Shown piece after piece: positions 33,560-44,249 of a stretch of DNA of 64,000 nucleotides (positions are counted from its first letter, which is position 1; each line of letters starts with the position of its first letter). Position numbers and translations under genes: made by a program. Source of the stretch: Trichaptum fuscoviolaceum (Eukaryota > Basidiomycota > Agaricomycetes > Hymenochaetales > Trichaptaceae); assembly GCA_910574455.1 (NCBI GenBank), contig CAJSYZ010000008.1:1-64000 (forward strand). The letters are read 5' to 3'. A model generated the notes under the pieces. The model worked only from the letters and a program-made list of their open reading frames with translations, was not told the DNA's origin and made no database searches.

Positions 33560-34860
33560 AATTCAATTACGATACACAACGAAAAGTGAACAAGAAATCA
33601 TACCTTTCAGAAATCTCAGCGACAACGTCAAATGTCTCGTCAATAACCTCTTCTGCTGTGTATACCTTAGACTCCACCGCTGCTTTGTACGCCTCACGTT
33701 TGAAGCCCAGGAAGTAGAGCGAGTCGTCGGCGATGATGCCCACGAGATTTCCAGACCCAGACCAAAATATCTACATCGAAAGTGAAATAAATTCCATTGA
33801 AGGTAAGATGAAACTGCACTTACACTCTTTGCATCTGCGTCGATCCTGCGCACGATCTCAACAGTCCCAAAAAAACGACGAAACCGCTTCCACGAGCACA
33901 TAGAAGAGCGCCACCATGTAATCTTTGAACTGGCCACGATCAAGGGCCATTCATTGCCGGACTACTCCTCTCCTTCAAGTCCTTGTACACCCGCACCTTC
34001 GTCCGCCCCTCAAGCACAACGTACGTGATCGAGCCTGTCGCCCATGCGAAGGAAGAGCCGCTGCCGAACGCCTTGTTTTGCCAGGCCAGCGCAGGCAGTG
34101 TAAATGATATACTCCCTGTCTCCGACGACGGTGATGAAGCACCCGTTGGGAGAGTGGTAAAAGGACATCGCGAAAATGACCGTCGTTCCGAGTACTCGCA
34201 CAGACAGTGAGATTCGTTGACCTTCGGGCGTCTCGTCTTCCACAGCGCCTTGGAGATTGGCGGACAAGACTTCTGCGTTGCGAGTATACACCAGTTTGCC
34301 TGATGGGTCAATGCTCTTCGAAGGCTCGTCCGCTCGTCACGGCCAAGTTTGACCAAGACCCTTCGTCGTACCCTACGGCAACCTCGTCCCCTCTAGTCGG
34401 ATGGTAATGTGTGCGCTTTCAAGAGCATAGCTCAAGGCATTTTCCAAAGTCCAGACGGTACGTACCGGAGATCCAGATCTTCATCGTACCATCCTCCGAA
34501 CCGCTGGCGATGAAGGGCAGACTAGGGTGAAATACCGAATACGGCAAACAAAACGTTGTTGGTGTGACCCTTCATCCTTTGTACACAGCGTTTGCTGAGG
34601 TAGCCCAAGATTTTGATTGTTTGGTCGTCACCGCTCCTGACAAGATATGACTTCTCTGCTCTTGGATAGAAGTCGACGCAGTTTACGCCGCCCTTCCCGT
34701 GCGCCTCGAGGATAAAATTCGGCGTCAAGGAACCGAGCGACCACATCTTCGCGTACGATCAAGACAAGATGAGGCGAAGGTGTTGGGGTCCTTGGGTTGA
34801 ATACAAGGATGCCAGTGTAGTGTGTGTGTCCTTCGAATATCACGATGCGATCTAAGAGCC
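33560..34860 (-). pseudogene. SEC27: COPI beta'-subunit (SEC27) fragment
   Basis: Decayed piece of the WD40 coatomer subunit beta', which coats Golgi-to-ER vesicles. On the minus strand in order: DPNTFASSCLDRT (34790-34750), SLGSLTPNFILEAHGKGGVN (34740-34680), [35 protein letters not shown] (34585-34540), VVKLGRDE (34355), YTRNAEVLSANLQGAVEDE (34290-34230), FYHSPNGCFITVVGDREYII, VEIVRRIDADAKSV (33870-33825) and LVGIIADDSLYFLGFKREAYK-type sequence in broken frames (33750-33690). Frames change repeatedly. Upstream (34860-35240) the reading VHECWARPSSS... is not clearly SEC27, and 35300 opens with MPPPPAPLTKEQRLG, which I do not place. Confidence 0.85.
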
Positions 34861-35393
34861 TGGGGACTATGGGTATTCGAAAGAGTCACAGTATCATTAC
34901 TGCCGAACGGCGAACATTGTGGGAGTAACTTGAATGTGAAATAGCCGGAAATTATGGTTGTTGAGAGTGAATTTATAAGGTGATCTCTTGCAGGAAACAA
35001 TACACATATTTGAACACTTAGCAGTGTCTGAGTCGAAGATATAGTAGAAGAAGAAGGTCGTGCCCAACACTCATGAACTTGGAAGAATGTGCTCTTTTCG
35101 ACGGCGTACAGTTCTGTTACACTGTAATATATCTTGCGGTTCACGGAACCCCTCCAGAATGTATTGCCAATGTCCACAACTTCGATGTAATTGCTCACAA
35201 GGGCCATGCACGTATACTCACTGCTGAGCATCATCTATTTCTTAAACTTCACTGATATTCGTCCAACCAACCCAAGTCTCTGCTCCTTCGTCAGCGGTGC
35301 AGGAGGCGGAGGCATTGTGCATATGCGCGTATTAAAGAGCTTAGTTTTTTTGTAAAGAACATTAAAGTCAGGTTTATAAGAAGGCAATAAAGA

Positions 35394-36645
35394 TTAAACG
35401 ACTCTCTTCCAGATACTACTTATACAAATTCCGCGATCCTTGCACTTCCTTCTTATCCGGGTCCTCAACTCCGACCAGGAAACGAATGTCATATGAAGGT
35501 GTTTGAGAAATAGAAACTTCGTTGAGTCACATAACTTCCCCAGAAACGCCTTTTCAACTTCGGGCTCGTTTGATCCACGATAGAAATAAAGACGCTCGAG
35601 ACACGGAAGATTCGGAATACAAGTCAATGCTTCATGCATTTGACAATCCAACACTTTGAGTCTTGTCATGTCTTGCAATGCGTGATTCAACTGCTCCGCG
35701 GTACCGTGATTCAAACGAGGCATTCCATCTCCAATATCCAAGTGCACCAGTGAGCCCGACCATCCACGCAATGCGCCAAATACTCCATCAATATTCGCAG
35801 TCGTTCCGAACACATCTTCGGCCAATGTCACATGGGGTTTTGTTAATGTACTGCTACACATAGCGCACAAAGCTGCAAACTGTGCCGCATTCAGGGGTTG
35901 GTTGTAGATGGTCACTTCCTTTAGGTCCAGACAGCAACGTACTACGAGTGGTCGTCCTTCCACATCATAAAAGCTCCCAATAGTTGCGCAGACCTTCACA
36001 GACCTCAATGATGGACAGCATCGGAGCAATTCGAACAAATCCCATCGCGTCCTCTCTTCATTTTCATCTTCCACTGATATCTCGAGCGATATCAGTCCAT
36101 TCTTCATCCGAAGAATGCTACGCAGTGTCTCCATATCCCTACTGAGCATTCGTCTAAACACAACGTGTGTTACGTTCGGACAGCTGTCAATGACGAAAAG
36201 GTATAACTTTGTCTCGATTGTCGGAAACGCGTTCACCATCAACGTCAGCCGTCTAACCCACGCAGCCTTTTCCAAGTACTCCGAAAGACAATCCAGGACA
36301 TCTGACGAAATTTCAACGGATGACCGACGCGAGGGCTCGTCTCCACTGAAGAAATATGGATCGTAATCGGGCAGCCAATACGCAGTATTTACGTCTTCAC
36401 ACAAACTTACATTAGACGCAATCGAATCCGGGCTAGCCCAGCTAGCAACTTTATCTCCAAGTTCAATAGTATGATATATACAACGCTCGAATACTCGGTG
36501 CCACTGTTTGCACACTAGAACCAAAGGTAGAAAGTACGACCGTGGTAGGATTCAGGAATGCTCGTCTACGACAGATCGCAATATCGTTTATAAGGATTAA
36601 ATACCCCGCAATGACCAGCAAGATATCGTCACTTAGTGTCGCCAT
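35394..36645 (-). CDS. F-box/LRR-like protein, N-terminus uncertain
   Basis: The main frame runs from 36524 down to 35394 (376 codons) and opens with LPLVLVCKQWHRVFERCIYH, the second half of an F-box. The start MATLSDDILLVIAGYL, an F-box first half, lies at 36645-36598 in a different frame. A 39-nt GTATTT...CGTAG segment between them is too short for a normal intron and does not restore the frame, so this is a frameshift or an unseen exon structure. The C-terminal part has leucine-rich-repeat-like spacing (LRSVKVCATIGS, LKEVTIYNQPLNAAQFAAL, LKVLDCQMHEALTCIPNLPC). It belongs to the broad basidiomycete F-box/LRR class, distinct from the other F-box family here. Confidence 0.6.
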
Positions 36646-37877
36646 TAGAAATTATCGTTGAACCAAGCTAGGAAGGATGTTGATGATGAGATAAACATAT
36701 TCTTATCGCTTTGTGCTGATACTCACAATGTTTAAAGGTCGCACTTGTTAGCACACACAAGACCAAATAGAACAAGTCATCACATGACCACGAAAGACGG
36801 ACCTAAAGAAAAAACAATAGCAAAATTCCAGCAGCATCTTTTACTTCAATAAGATACCTGAATCGAGTCCAACACACAACAATCCCTTTCATTGAGCTCC
36901 GTAGTGCGGAAATCTAATTATAAATATCTTATATTATAGTATATGATTTGGTTTTTCATCGAAAAAGTAAACCCCAAACAGTCAGATTTGCCTTTCGCAT
37001 ACATTACAATCGAAATTCTTTTCAATCAGAATCACAGAGGTATGCATTTCTTTTTCATCTACGCGCCAAGTGTGATATGTTGTCACGATCCTTGCAATGA
37101 CGTTTAACGCTTTTTCAAATATTTCAATTTGGTAGAATTATTAAGGTTCATTATGCTTTATCATAACTTGCAATGCCTGATTCCAATCCTCGGCGGTACC
37201 ATGATCCAACTCACTCCCTCCTCCCCCTTTAAAAACCACTTACTCGCCAGTACATCAACACAAATATGCCACCCAGATTGCCTAATTACCTACTAACCAT
37301 ACACATAAATCCCACATTGGTTACGTTTACACAGCTGTCAATGATGTAAAGGTACAATACGAGCTTGACTACTTGCACCCAGCATAACATTAATTTCATT
37401 CGTCTAACTAATGCATCTTCTACATAGCCGACCGGAACACTTCTCAATTTCGACAGCTTTCAAAATTAAATCGCTGATTTGGTCCCAGTCCCAATCTTTG
37501 TTACCGTAAGTAGAACCCAAAGAGACACCCATACGTGTTCTCTCTTAGCATCAATGCAGACACAAACAATGTTCCAAGGGACAATGTCCACTTCTGTTCA
37601 TTTGCTGCCACTATATTTGGCAGCGGGAAGCTAGATTTTCACAAATACAATACCATGCTACCGCGCAGTACAGTACAGTTACGTTGAATTTATTGCGCAC
37701 TACTGACTTGATTAAAGTGTAGATCTATCCGATTACCTCAATGATGAAGACGGCTTCTGAAGATACATGAAATCTCATCTGCCTCGGCGACGAGGGCGGA
37801 TCCATCAGAATATTGTATCCAATGTTATATCCTCTTTCATACACATTTCCAACATGCATTTTTTCAGTATTTAATTC
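36646..37877. other. Intergenic with decayed fragments of the neighbouring F-box/LRR gene
   Basis: AT-rich. Short stretches at 37150-37215 (CTTGCAATGCCTGATTCCA, CGGTACCATGATCCAACTCA) and 37320-37400 resemble parts of 35660-35720 and 36160-36240 in the same order and orientation, so a second, badly decayed copy of the gene probably lies here. CTACCGCGCAGTACAGTACA at 37660-37680 echoes the 13.2-kb repeats. Confidence 0.5.
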
Positions 37878-37982
37878 ATGAAGATACAATATCAATCCAT
37901 GGAAATATCATCTTCACACAAGAAGTCCAAATCAGTTATATCAACTTCATTCCCAGAACGCATGAATGAACTCACTTCGGAA

Positions 37983-38258
37983 TCAACCACCACCTCGTCT
38001 CAACAACCAAATATCTGTATCCTCAACTTCCCAAAGCTTCCCAAACTCTGTTCCCCTTACGACATATCCTGCCTGTATGAAGAGATCTTTCTCAACCCAC
38101 AAACGAGACTCGCGTACAATATGAGCAGTAACCCATATACCACTATTATCATCGGTACGCGCAAGAACGAAGTCACCCGGATTTAACTTCTCTACACCTT
38201 CAAACTCAAAAATTAAACTAATACCAGTATCTATAGTTTTCGTACCTGAACAATGCAC
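37983..38258 (-). CDS. Small hypothetical protein, possibly an exon
   Basis: A 91-codon frame, MHCSGTKTIDTG..., with a compact segment LNPGDFVLARTDDNSGIWVT and RLWVEKDLFIQAGYV. The hydrophobic/Gly-Asp pattern could be a small beta-barrel (Tudor- or PWWP-like 'PGDFVLA'), but that is a guess. An overlapping plus-strand frame (37878-38186) is equally open. There is no supporting context. Confidence 0.25.
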   Translation of the reverse strand: MHCSGTKTIDTGISLIFEFEGVEKLNPGDFVLARTDDNSGIWVTAHIVRESRLWVEKDLFIQAGYVVRGTEFGKLWEVEDTDIWLLRRGGG

Positions 38259-38589
38259 TTAAGATATGATCAGAAATGATATAGCCAAACTCTTATTCAG
38301 CACATTTTAACTTACAATTTGACGATCGTTCAGAACACGATACCAACACTACGAAAACACATATTATTCTAGCTGACTCAATTCATAATAAAATCTACAC
38401 TCACTTGTACGATGCTTATAGCAAATGTTTAAACTTTAATATCACCGATAAATCCCCCAGTCAAAGATAGCTGGGAATTGGAACAAAAAGTATCACTCCC
38501 AAATGCGCGCCAGAATTTTATCGATCACGTGTTGCTATTCGAGCCTGTGCAGCTAAGGTCTTCCGATGCCACTAGGCGAACTTCTCCCT

Positions 38590-40609
38590 AACAAGCAGTT
38601 AGTGGCTGCGAGTTCCTCACAGCAGAGCCCGCTACCCGTGGATGGGTGTAAGGTTATTGTTAGAGAAAAAAAACATTTTTTCTTCTTTACATCTGTACAT
38701 ACAAAATTCTATTATGTTATAATTACACACCTGATCTCGGAAGGAATACAAAAAGCGATTCACATCAACCTGGAGAATTGGATGCACAGATTGTTAATTG
38801 GCCTGTAGGTCCTCGTACACGTGTTGCGAGAAGAACTGCACGACATCCACAAGGGCATTCGTGCTTGTAACACCTAGCTATAGATCCTCATAATTATTCA
38901 CAGTTCCTCCTAAACGATTTACATCACTCGCCTGAGCTGTTGCGCCAACAGTTGCAACCGCCGTGAGCAGGTATACACTCTCATCCCTCCTCTTCCAACT
39001 CTCCTTGTCGCCCTTCTTCCTGTTGTACTCCTCCAGTCCGTTCCCTACTAGCGTCAAGACGACTTCGGTTGTCTCAGCCTCGAAACCTGAGGCAACGAGC
39101 ACAGGCAGGACATCGGCCGCAGCTTGGCGCCGCGTGGTTCCTACGCAGTCAACCCGCCAATGGACCAAGAGGACACCACGAAAGAAAGGTCGACTGGGAC
39201 ATACTCCAGAGGATCGTCCTCAAATTGTTCCACTACGTGTTCTGCAGGTTAAGGTAATATCAGTAAAAAGATGAGCGCGATTAAAGAAGAAGCTTGCGCA
39301 CCTCGTAATGTGACATTGGCGACAACTACGCCATTGAACACAACCTTAATCATCTCCCTTTCCGCTAACGTCGCCTTGTAGTTTCCTGATCGAATGACCG
39401 TGCTGAGGAAGCGTAGTCCCTGACTGACCAGCCCGTCACATGCTATCTGACCTCCACCGAGATGTCCCCACAGAGCTGTGGCCGGTACAGTATTTGAAGA
39501 CGAGAGGGCCTCCGGGTATCGATGCGTATAAAGCTTGGCGAGCTCGAAAAGCGAAGGTTTGATTTGGGTGAGGAAAGAGGGAGTCAAATCGTCGGGATCA
39601 CTGCGCATGGTCCCAAGCAAGGAACTTGGTGAGCACTCCCAGCTCGGCGCCAGAGAAAGCGGAGTTCGAGTCTGGCACATCCTGGCACGTCAAGTCGTAG
39701 AAGAAGGACAGAAGCACGACCTGAGCCTGCGCATCGCTTCAGTTCCCAATCCATTCAGAAGATTGGTGGCGGTGTGTTCGAAGATCTGGAGGAAGGTGCT
39801 CGAGAAGCGGCGAAGTTGATCATTGAGTAAAGCAAGTCCGAGCGTATTTCAGAACGCCAAGGCGTGAAGATCGAGCGGCAGTTTCGAGAACAGAGACGAT
39901 TGTTGGATAATTTGCAGCTTCGGGCGAGAGTGAAGAGACGAGCTGATCGATGAGATCTGGCCATTGCTCGGGGATACCGTACCTTGCGACAATGGACACG
40001 GCCTCCGCAACCTGCGCTCGTAATGTCTTGTCCGCTGGACTCGAAAGCGCGATCATTGCAGGGACCAGCTGACCCTTAGCTGCGTCTTCTCTGCGTCCGC
40101 CAAAGGCGAGTCCTCATCCTCCCATCGCCGTTTGATCGTGTTCTTGAGATAGACACTGGCTGCGAGCCGCACCGAACGGCCTTGGGAGACATTGAGTGTG
40201 AGCTGAAGGAGGAGAGCAAAGAGCGGAGTTCAAAGATGGGCGGCAGATCCTGGCAGGTCAAGTCGTAGAAGATCGACAAAAACACAAAATATTAGCAATG
40301 TTAGGGACATATAGATGGAAGAGAAATCAGCATAAACTCACGAGGACGAGTTGCCATTAGGAGTGTCTGTTTGTGAGCCCGAAGAAAGAGAAGAAAGACG
40401 ACACACGTTGAACGTTGGCGCGACGATGGCGGATTGCATCTGGCGGTGTCTCGGGTGCTACGTATCTTTGTCATCAGCATGTGATCGAAGTTGACTTATA
40501 AGTCGCTTACCCATAAAGGAAATTTCACGTGACTGGATCAGTTTTCGCAGAGAATCCGGACAGTTGCGTTTTTCTAAGGTACCCAAGCGAACCCTACGGT
40601 TCGCGGGAA
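38590..40609 (-). mobile_element. HL-3, Helentron-like element carrying CSE1
   Basis: The 5' end at about 40609 reads TCCCGCGAACC and forms a hairpin GCGAACC / GGTTCGC. The 5' arm has GGTACCTTAG, CGCAACTGTCC and TCACGTGAAA, as in HL-1 and HL-6. The 3' end at 38590-38640 shows GGGTAGCGGGCTCTGCTGTG, hairpin GCTGTGAG-GAA-CTCGCAGC and tail CTGCTTGTT. About 80 bases of A/T- and T-rich sequence precede the subterminal repeat. It is the leftmost (3'-most on the minus strand) of five elements in line. Confidence 0.8.
38820..40290 (-). pseudogene. CSE1: CSE1 fragment captured in HL-3
   Basis: Longest CSE1 piece in the window. Minus-strand order: IFYDLTCQDLPP at 40270 (misplaced duplicate), SPADKTLRAQVAEAVSIVA and WPDLIDQLVSSLSPEAANYP (40040-39900), DLTPSFLTQIKPSLFELAKL (39600-39540), HRYPEALSS, VSQGLRFLSTVIRSGNYKAT (39430-39375) and NVTLR (39310). 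Next is an intron GTGCGCAAGC...CTGCAG (39303-39246), then the following exon with TRRQAAADVLPVLVASGFEA (39135-39070), TTEVVLTLVGNGLEEYNRKK and VYLLTAVATVGATAQ. Retained intron and exon order show capture of genomic DNA; frame breaks show it is dead. Confidence 0.88.
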
Positions 40610-40899
40610 TGAGTTTTGGCGGTAACAAGCAGTTAGTGGCTGCGAGTTCCTCACAGCAGAGCCCGCTACCCGTGGATGGGTGCGAGGTTATTGTTAGAGA
40701 AAAAAAAAACATTTTTCTTCTTTACATATGTACATACAATATTCTACTATGTTACAAGCAGACAAAATTCTATTATGTTGAAATTACACACCTGATTTCG
40801 GAAGGAGTACAAAAAGCAAATCACATCAACCTGGAGAATTGGATGCACGGAGTTCTAATCGGCCTGTAGGTCCTTGTGCACATGTTGTGAAAAAAACTG

Positions 40900-42200
40900 C
40901 ACGACATGCACCATTCGTGCTTGTAACACCTTGCTATAGATCCTCAAAATTATTCACTGTTCCTCCTGAATGATTTGCATCACTCACCTGAGCGGGTGCA
41001 CCAACAATTGCCCCGCCATGAACAGGTACACACTCTCATCCTTCCTCTTCCAGCTCTCCTCGTCTCCCTTCCTGTTGTAATCCTCCGGTCCATTCCTATT
41101 AGCGTCAAGACGACTTCCGTCGTCTCAGTCTCGAAACCTGAGGCAACGAGTGCACGGAGGACATCGGCCGTAGTTTGTCGCCACGTGGTTCCCTCCGCAG
41201 TCAACCCGCTGGACCAAGAAGACGCCGCGAAAGAAAGGTCGACTCGGACATACTCCAGAGGATCGTCCTCAAATTGCTCCACTTCGTGCTCTGCAGGTCA
41301 AGATAATATCAGTAAAAAGATGAGCGCGATGAAAGAAGAAGTTTGCGCACCTCGTAATGTGACATTGGGGACAACTACGCCTTTGGTCGTCTCCCTTTCC
41401 GCAAACGTCGCCTTGTAGTTTCCTGATCGGATGACCGTTGTGGTCCCTGACTGACCAGTCTGACATATGTGATTCTAGATCTCTGGCCTCCACCGAGAAG
41501 CCCCCACAGCTGTGACAAATGCCGGTAGGCATGTTCTCGAGGTTCCAAGCAAGGAACTTGGTGCGCACTCCCTGCTCAGCGCCAAAGAAAGCGGAGTGCA
41601 AGTCTTCAAAGGTGGAGGCAGATCCCGGCACGTCAAGTCGTAGAAGAATGACAGAAGCACAACCTCAGCCTGCGCCATCGCTTCAGTTCCCGAGCCACTC
41701 AGAAGATTGCTGGCGGTGTGTTCGAGGAAGTACCCGAGAAGCGGATCAAAATGAAGTTGATCGTCGTGTAGAGCAAGTCTGAGCGTATTTCAGAACGCCA
41801 AAGCGCGAAGATCGAGTGGGCAGTTTCGAAAACAGAGACATTTGTCGAATAATTTGTAGCGTCGGGCGAGAGTGAAAAGACGAGCTGATCGATGAGATCT
41901 GGCCACTGCTCGGGGAAATCGTACTTTGCGACAATGGACATGGCCTCCGTAACCTGCGCTCGTATTGTCTTGTTCGCTGGACTCGAAAGCGCGATCATTG
42001 CAGGGACCAGCTAACCCTTCAGCTGCGTCCTCTCTGTGTCCGCCAAAGGCGAGTCCCATCGCCGTTTGATCGTGTTCTTTAGATAGACACTGGCTACAAA
42101 CCGCACCGAACGGTCTTGGGAGACATTGAGTATGAGCTGCAAAGGCGGGCGGCAGATCCTGGCAGGTCAAGTTGTAGAAGATTGACAAAAACACAAAACA
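40900..42200 (-). pseudogene. CSE1: CSE1 fragment captured in HL-4
   Basis: Collinear with the HL-3 cargo but with different deletions. IFYNLTCQDLPPAF at 42185 (misplaced duplicate), SPANKTIRAQVTEAMSIVAK and WPDLIDQLVFSLSPDATNYS (41990-41850), AHSIFALWRSEIRSDLLYTT (41830-41765), FYDLTCRDLPPPLKT (41645-41600), a deletion removing the DPDD segment, then NVTL (41360), an intron GTGCGCAAAC...CTGCAG, and VEQFEDDPLEYVRVDLSFAA (41280-41220), WRQTTADVLRALVASGFETE and TTEVVLTLIG. Multiple frame breaks. Sharing of the misplaced IFY-LTCQDL segment with HL-2 and HL-3 points to one original capture. Confidence 0.88.
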
Positions 42201-42433
42201 TTAGCAATGTCATGAACATGTAGGATAGGTGAAAGAGGAATCAATAAGAAACTCACCAGGGCGCGTCGCCATTAGGAGTGTTAATACGTGAGTCCGACGT
42301 ACAAGAAAGCCAAGAAAGTGATTAGGCCAGCGTTGGCGACGACGGCGAGGACTGCTGCGGTGTCTCGGAAACACCCGAGACAGTACTTTACATAACCTGC
42401 ACATCTTTGTCATTGTCATGTGAGCAAAAAAGA

Positions 42434-42441
42434 CTTATATA
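42434..42441 (-). promoter_or_regulatory. Conserved TATATAAG box in element 5' arms
   Basis: TATATAAG lies about 130 bp inside the 5' end of HL-4, and at the same place in HL-5 (43920-43927) and HL-7 (46678-46685). About 15 bp downstream each has an ATG starting MTMTK..LCKV.SR (42419, 43904, 46663). Together they look like a conserved promoter and leader able to drive transcription into the captured cargo. No transcript evidence is available. Confidence 0.4.
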
Positions 42442-42639
42442 TCGAAAACTGCCCAAATATATCCAAGGACCCCCCAAATAAGGCAGAAAAACGTGACCAT
42501 TTGACTTTTGGCGGGCGCTGGACACGGTTGCATACCCTAAGAATACCCAGCTACCCAAGGGGTAGCGGGAACAAGCAGTTAGTGGCTGTGAGTTAACTCA
42601 CAGCAGAGCCCGCTACCCAGAGACGGGGAGAAAGTGAGT

Positions 42640-43745
42640 TTTATACGGAAGGGAAAAGAAGAAGAAAAAACATTTATTTTTCACAAACATACAGAAGTCT
42701 AAAGTTACTATCATTAAGTTTGTTCTGTAGTCTGCAACAACCTCATGCTCTCGGAATATTTTACATACCTCTCCTTGTAGCCAAAATATATCTGATACAT
42801 CAGCTTGATAGTACGCTCGCTCAGAGTTGCTGACACCCGCCACTTGACTGATCTCCTTTGCGGACTTCAGTTGCACAAGAAGGCAGCATGAAAAGTAGAT
42901 GGTGTGGCTACACACTGGTCATGTGCAAACCTGTTCACATCACCACAGATGGCATGGAGATTAGGAGGTAGACCAAACTGGTTGCAGTAGCAGACCAACA
43001 GGTCTTTGGAACCTGTGACTAGCGACGGGCAGGCAGCTGAGATTTTATCATACACTCCCGCACCAGGTTGAAAGCCCGCTTGAGTGCTTTGTAGCACTGT
43101 CCAAGAGTCTTCTTTGGAAGGTGGGTTAGATTGCAAATCTCGCAGAACATCCGGGTGACACGACAGGCAATGAAAATGCAAGCCGCAATGACTGCGTCGA
43201 GTTTCTTTCACCTCCGTAGCTTCTCATCATGCAAACGCGTATACCGTTATTTTGCTATGTCGCTGATCGTCTTCGGGAGCGAGAACTGATCACACCAGCT
43301 CAAGATATCACGGAAGGCCTGCGTTAGATTTCGCTCTGAGCGCGACGCAGCTTGTCCGCGAGAAACGGCATCCTGTAGCTTCAAGTTGCGGGCTAAGCCC
43401 GACCCACCATCACGGAAGCTGATGGCAGTGTTGAGTTGTGCAATTCCACCGAAGAGTGGATCTATGGCAGCACCGACACGCGACGGAATGTCTCCTTTGT
43501 CAATTGTGAATGTCTAATGAAGGCTGAGAGTCTTCATTCGTTGAGAAAAGGCCACCATATTTCACTTACATGCCATTCACTGCGAGTATCTACAATCCTG
43601 TCGCCCAAGGCCAATCACATCCTCCATAGTCAAGGTCACCGCCGCTGAACTCGTCGTTCGGGTGCAAATGTTTGCACAATTGTCGGAGATGATGTCGAAC
43701 CGCTTGCCGTTCTGTTCAAGGGCGGCGCGTCGACAGCAGGGGTGC
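42640..43745 (-). pseudogene. SUA7: TFIIB (SUA7) gene captured in HL-5
   Basis: Decayed copy of the RNA polymerase II general factor TFIIB. Minus-strand order: the C-terminal side of the zinc ribbon and B-reader, GDRIVDTRSEWH (43612-43577, after a frame break); intron GTAAGT...TTAG (43576-43515); TFTIDKGDIPSRVGAAIDPL (43513-43454); FRDGGSGLARNLKLQDA; SERNLTQAFRDILSWCDQFS (43340-43285); LPKTISDIAK; then across a stop AVIAACIFIACR (first cyclin fold, about 43190-43155), EICNLTHLPKKTLGQCYKAL (43145-43085), KDLLVCYCNQFGLPPNLHA (43010-42955) and AKEISQVAGVSNS (42865-42825, second cyclin fold). Frame breaks at several points. A second, shorter relic is at 55.1-55.6 kb. Confidence 0.88.
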
Positions 43746-43997
43746 CAATATGTGAGTCCGACTTCGAGAAAGAAAAGAAAAAGAAGAAAGAGGACACACA
43801 TTACTCGTTGGCGACGACGGCGAGGACTGAAGCTGCGGGCTGCGCAGTCTCGGGAACACCCGAGACAATACTTTACATAACTTACGCGTCTTTGTCATTG
43901 TCATGTGAGCAAAGTAGCCTTATATATCAAAATCTGCCCATATATATCCAAGGACCCCCCAAATAAAGCAATTTCACGTGACCAAATGAGTTTTGGC

Positions 43998-44108
43998 GGT
44001 AAAAACAGACAGTTGCATACCCTAAGAATACCCAGCTACCCAAGGGGTAGCGGGAAAAACAGACAGTTGCATACCCTAAGAATACCCAGCGACCCAAGGG
44101 GTCGCGGG
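43998..44108 (-). repeat. Tandem duplication of the HL-5 5' terminus
   Basis: Two copies of about 55 bp each contain AAAAACAGACAGTTGCATAC and CCTAAGAATACCCAGC, followed by CTACCCAAGGGGTAGCGGG (first) or GACCCAAGGGGTCGCGGG (second). The copies differ by matched substitutions in both arms of the terminal hairpin. Confidence 0.95.
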
Positions 44109-44249
44109 AATATCCAGAAACGAGTTTCGCACCTTCCATCCTTATACCAAGGTGATGAAATAGAAAGGGGAATCTACATTTCTTGCTAAACAACATGGTC
44201 CTTACAACACTCCTTCCACATCGGCGGTACTACACATCTATTACTATGT
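44109..44249. other. Spacer between HL-5 and HL-6
   Basis: The only non-element DNA of any length in the 38.6-46.8 kb array (about 140 bp). Nothing recognised; probably the original host site or a remnant of an older insertion. Confidence 0.5.

Larger units (their letters stand above)
40623..42570 (-). mobile_element. HL-4, Helentron-like element carrying CSE1
   Basis: The 5' end at 42570 reads TCCCGCTACCCC with hairpin GCTACCC / GGGTAGC. The 5' arm has GGTATTCTTAGGGTATGCAA, CACGTT, CTTATTTGGGGGGTCCTTGG and TATATAAG. The 3' end at 40623-40680 has GGGTAGCGGGCTCTGCTGTG, hairpin GCTGTGAG-GAA-CTCGCAGC and tail CTGCTTGTTA. Between its 3' end and the 5' end of HL-3 are about 14 bases, TTTTGGCGG-type sequence matching the inside of another element's 5' arm, implying nested insertion. 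Confidence 0.82.
42571..44108 (-). mobile_element. HL-5, Helentron-like element carrying TFIIB, with doubled 5' terminus
   Basis: The 3' end abuts HL-4 at 42570/42571: GGGTAGCGGGCTCTGCTGTG, a perfect palindrome GCTGTGAGTTAACTCACAGC at 42585-42604, and tail CTGCTTGTT. The 5' end is present twice in tandem, ending at about 44054 (hairpin GCTACCC / GGGTAGC) and at about 44108 (hairpin GCGACCC / GGGTCGC), each followed inward by the same 5'-arm words. Cargo is a nearly full-length TFIIB gene. Confidence 0.8.

Noticed and set aside
34860..35320. Upstream extension of SEC27
   Set aside because: The frames there (for example MPPPPAPLTKEQRLG at 35320) do not match the SEC27 N-terminus as I know it; left unassigned.
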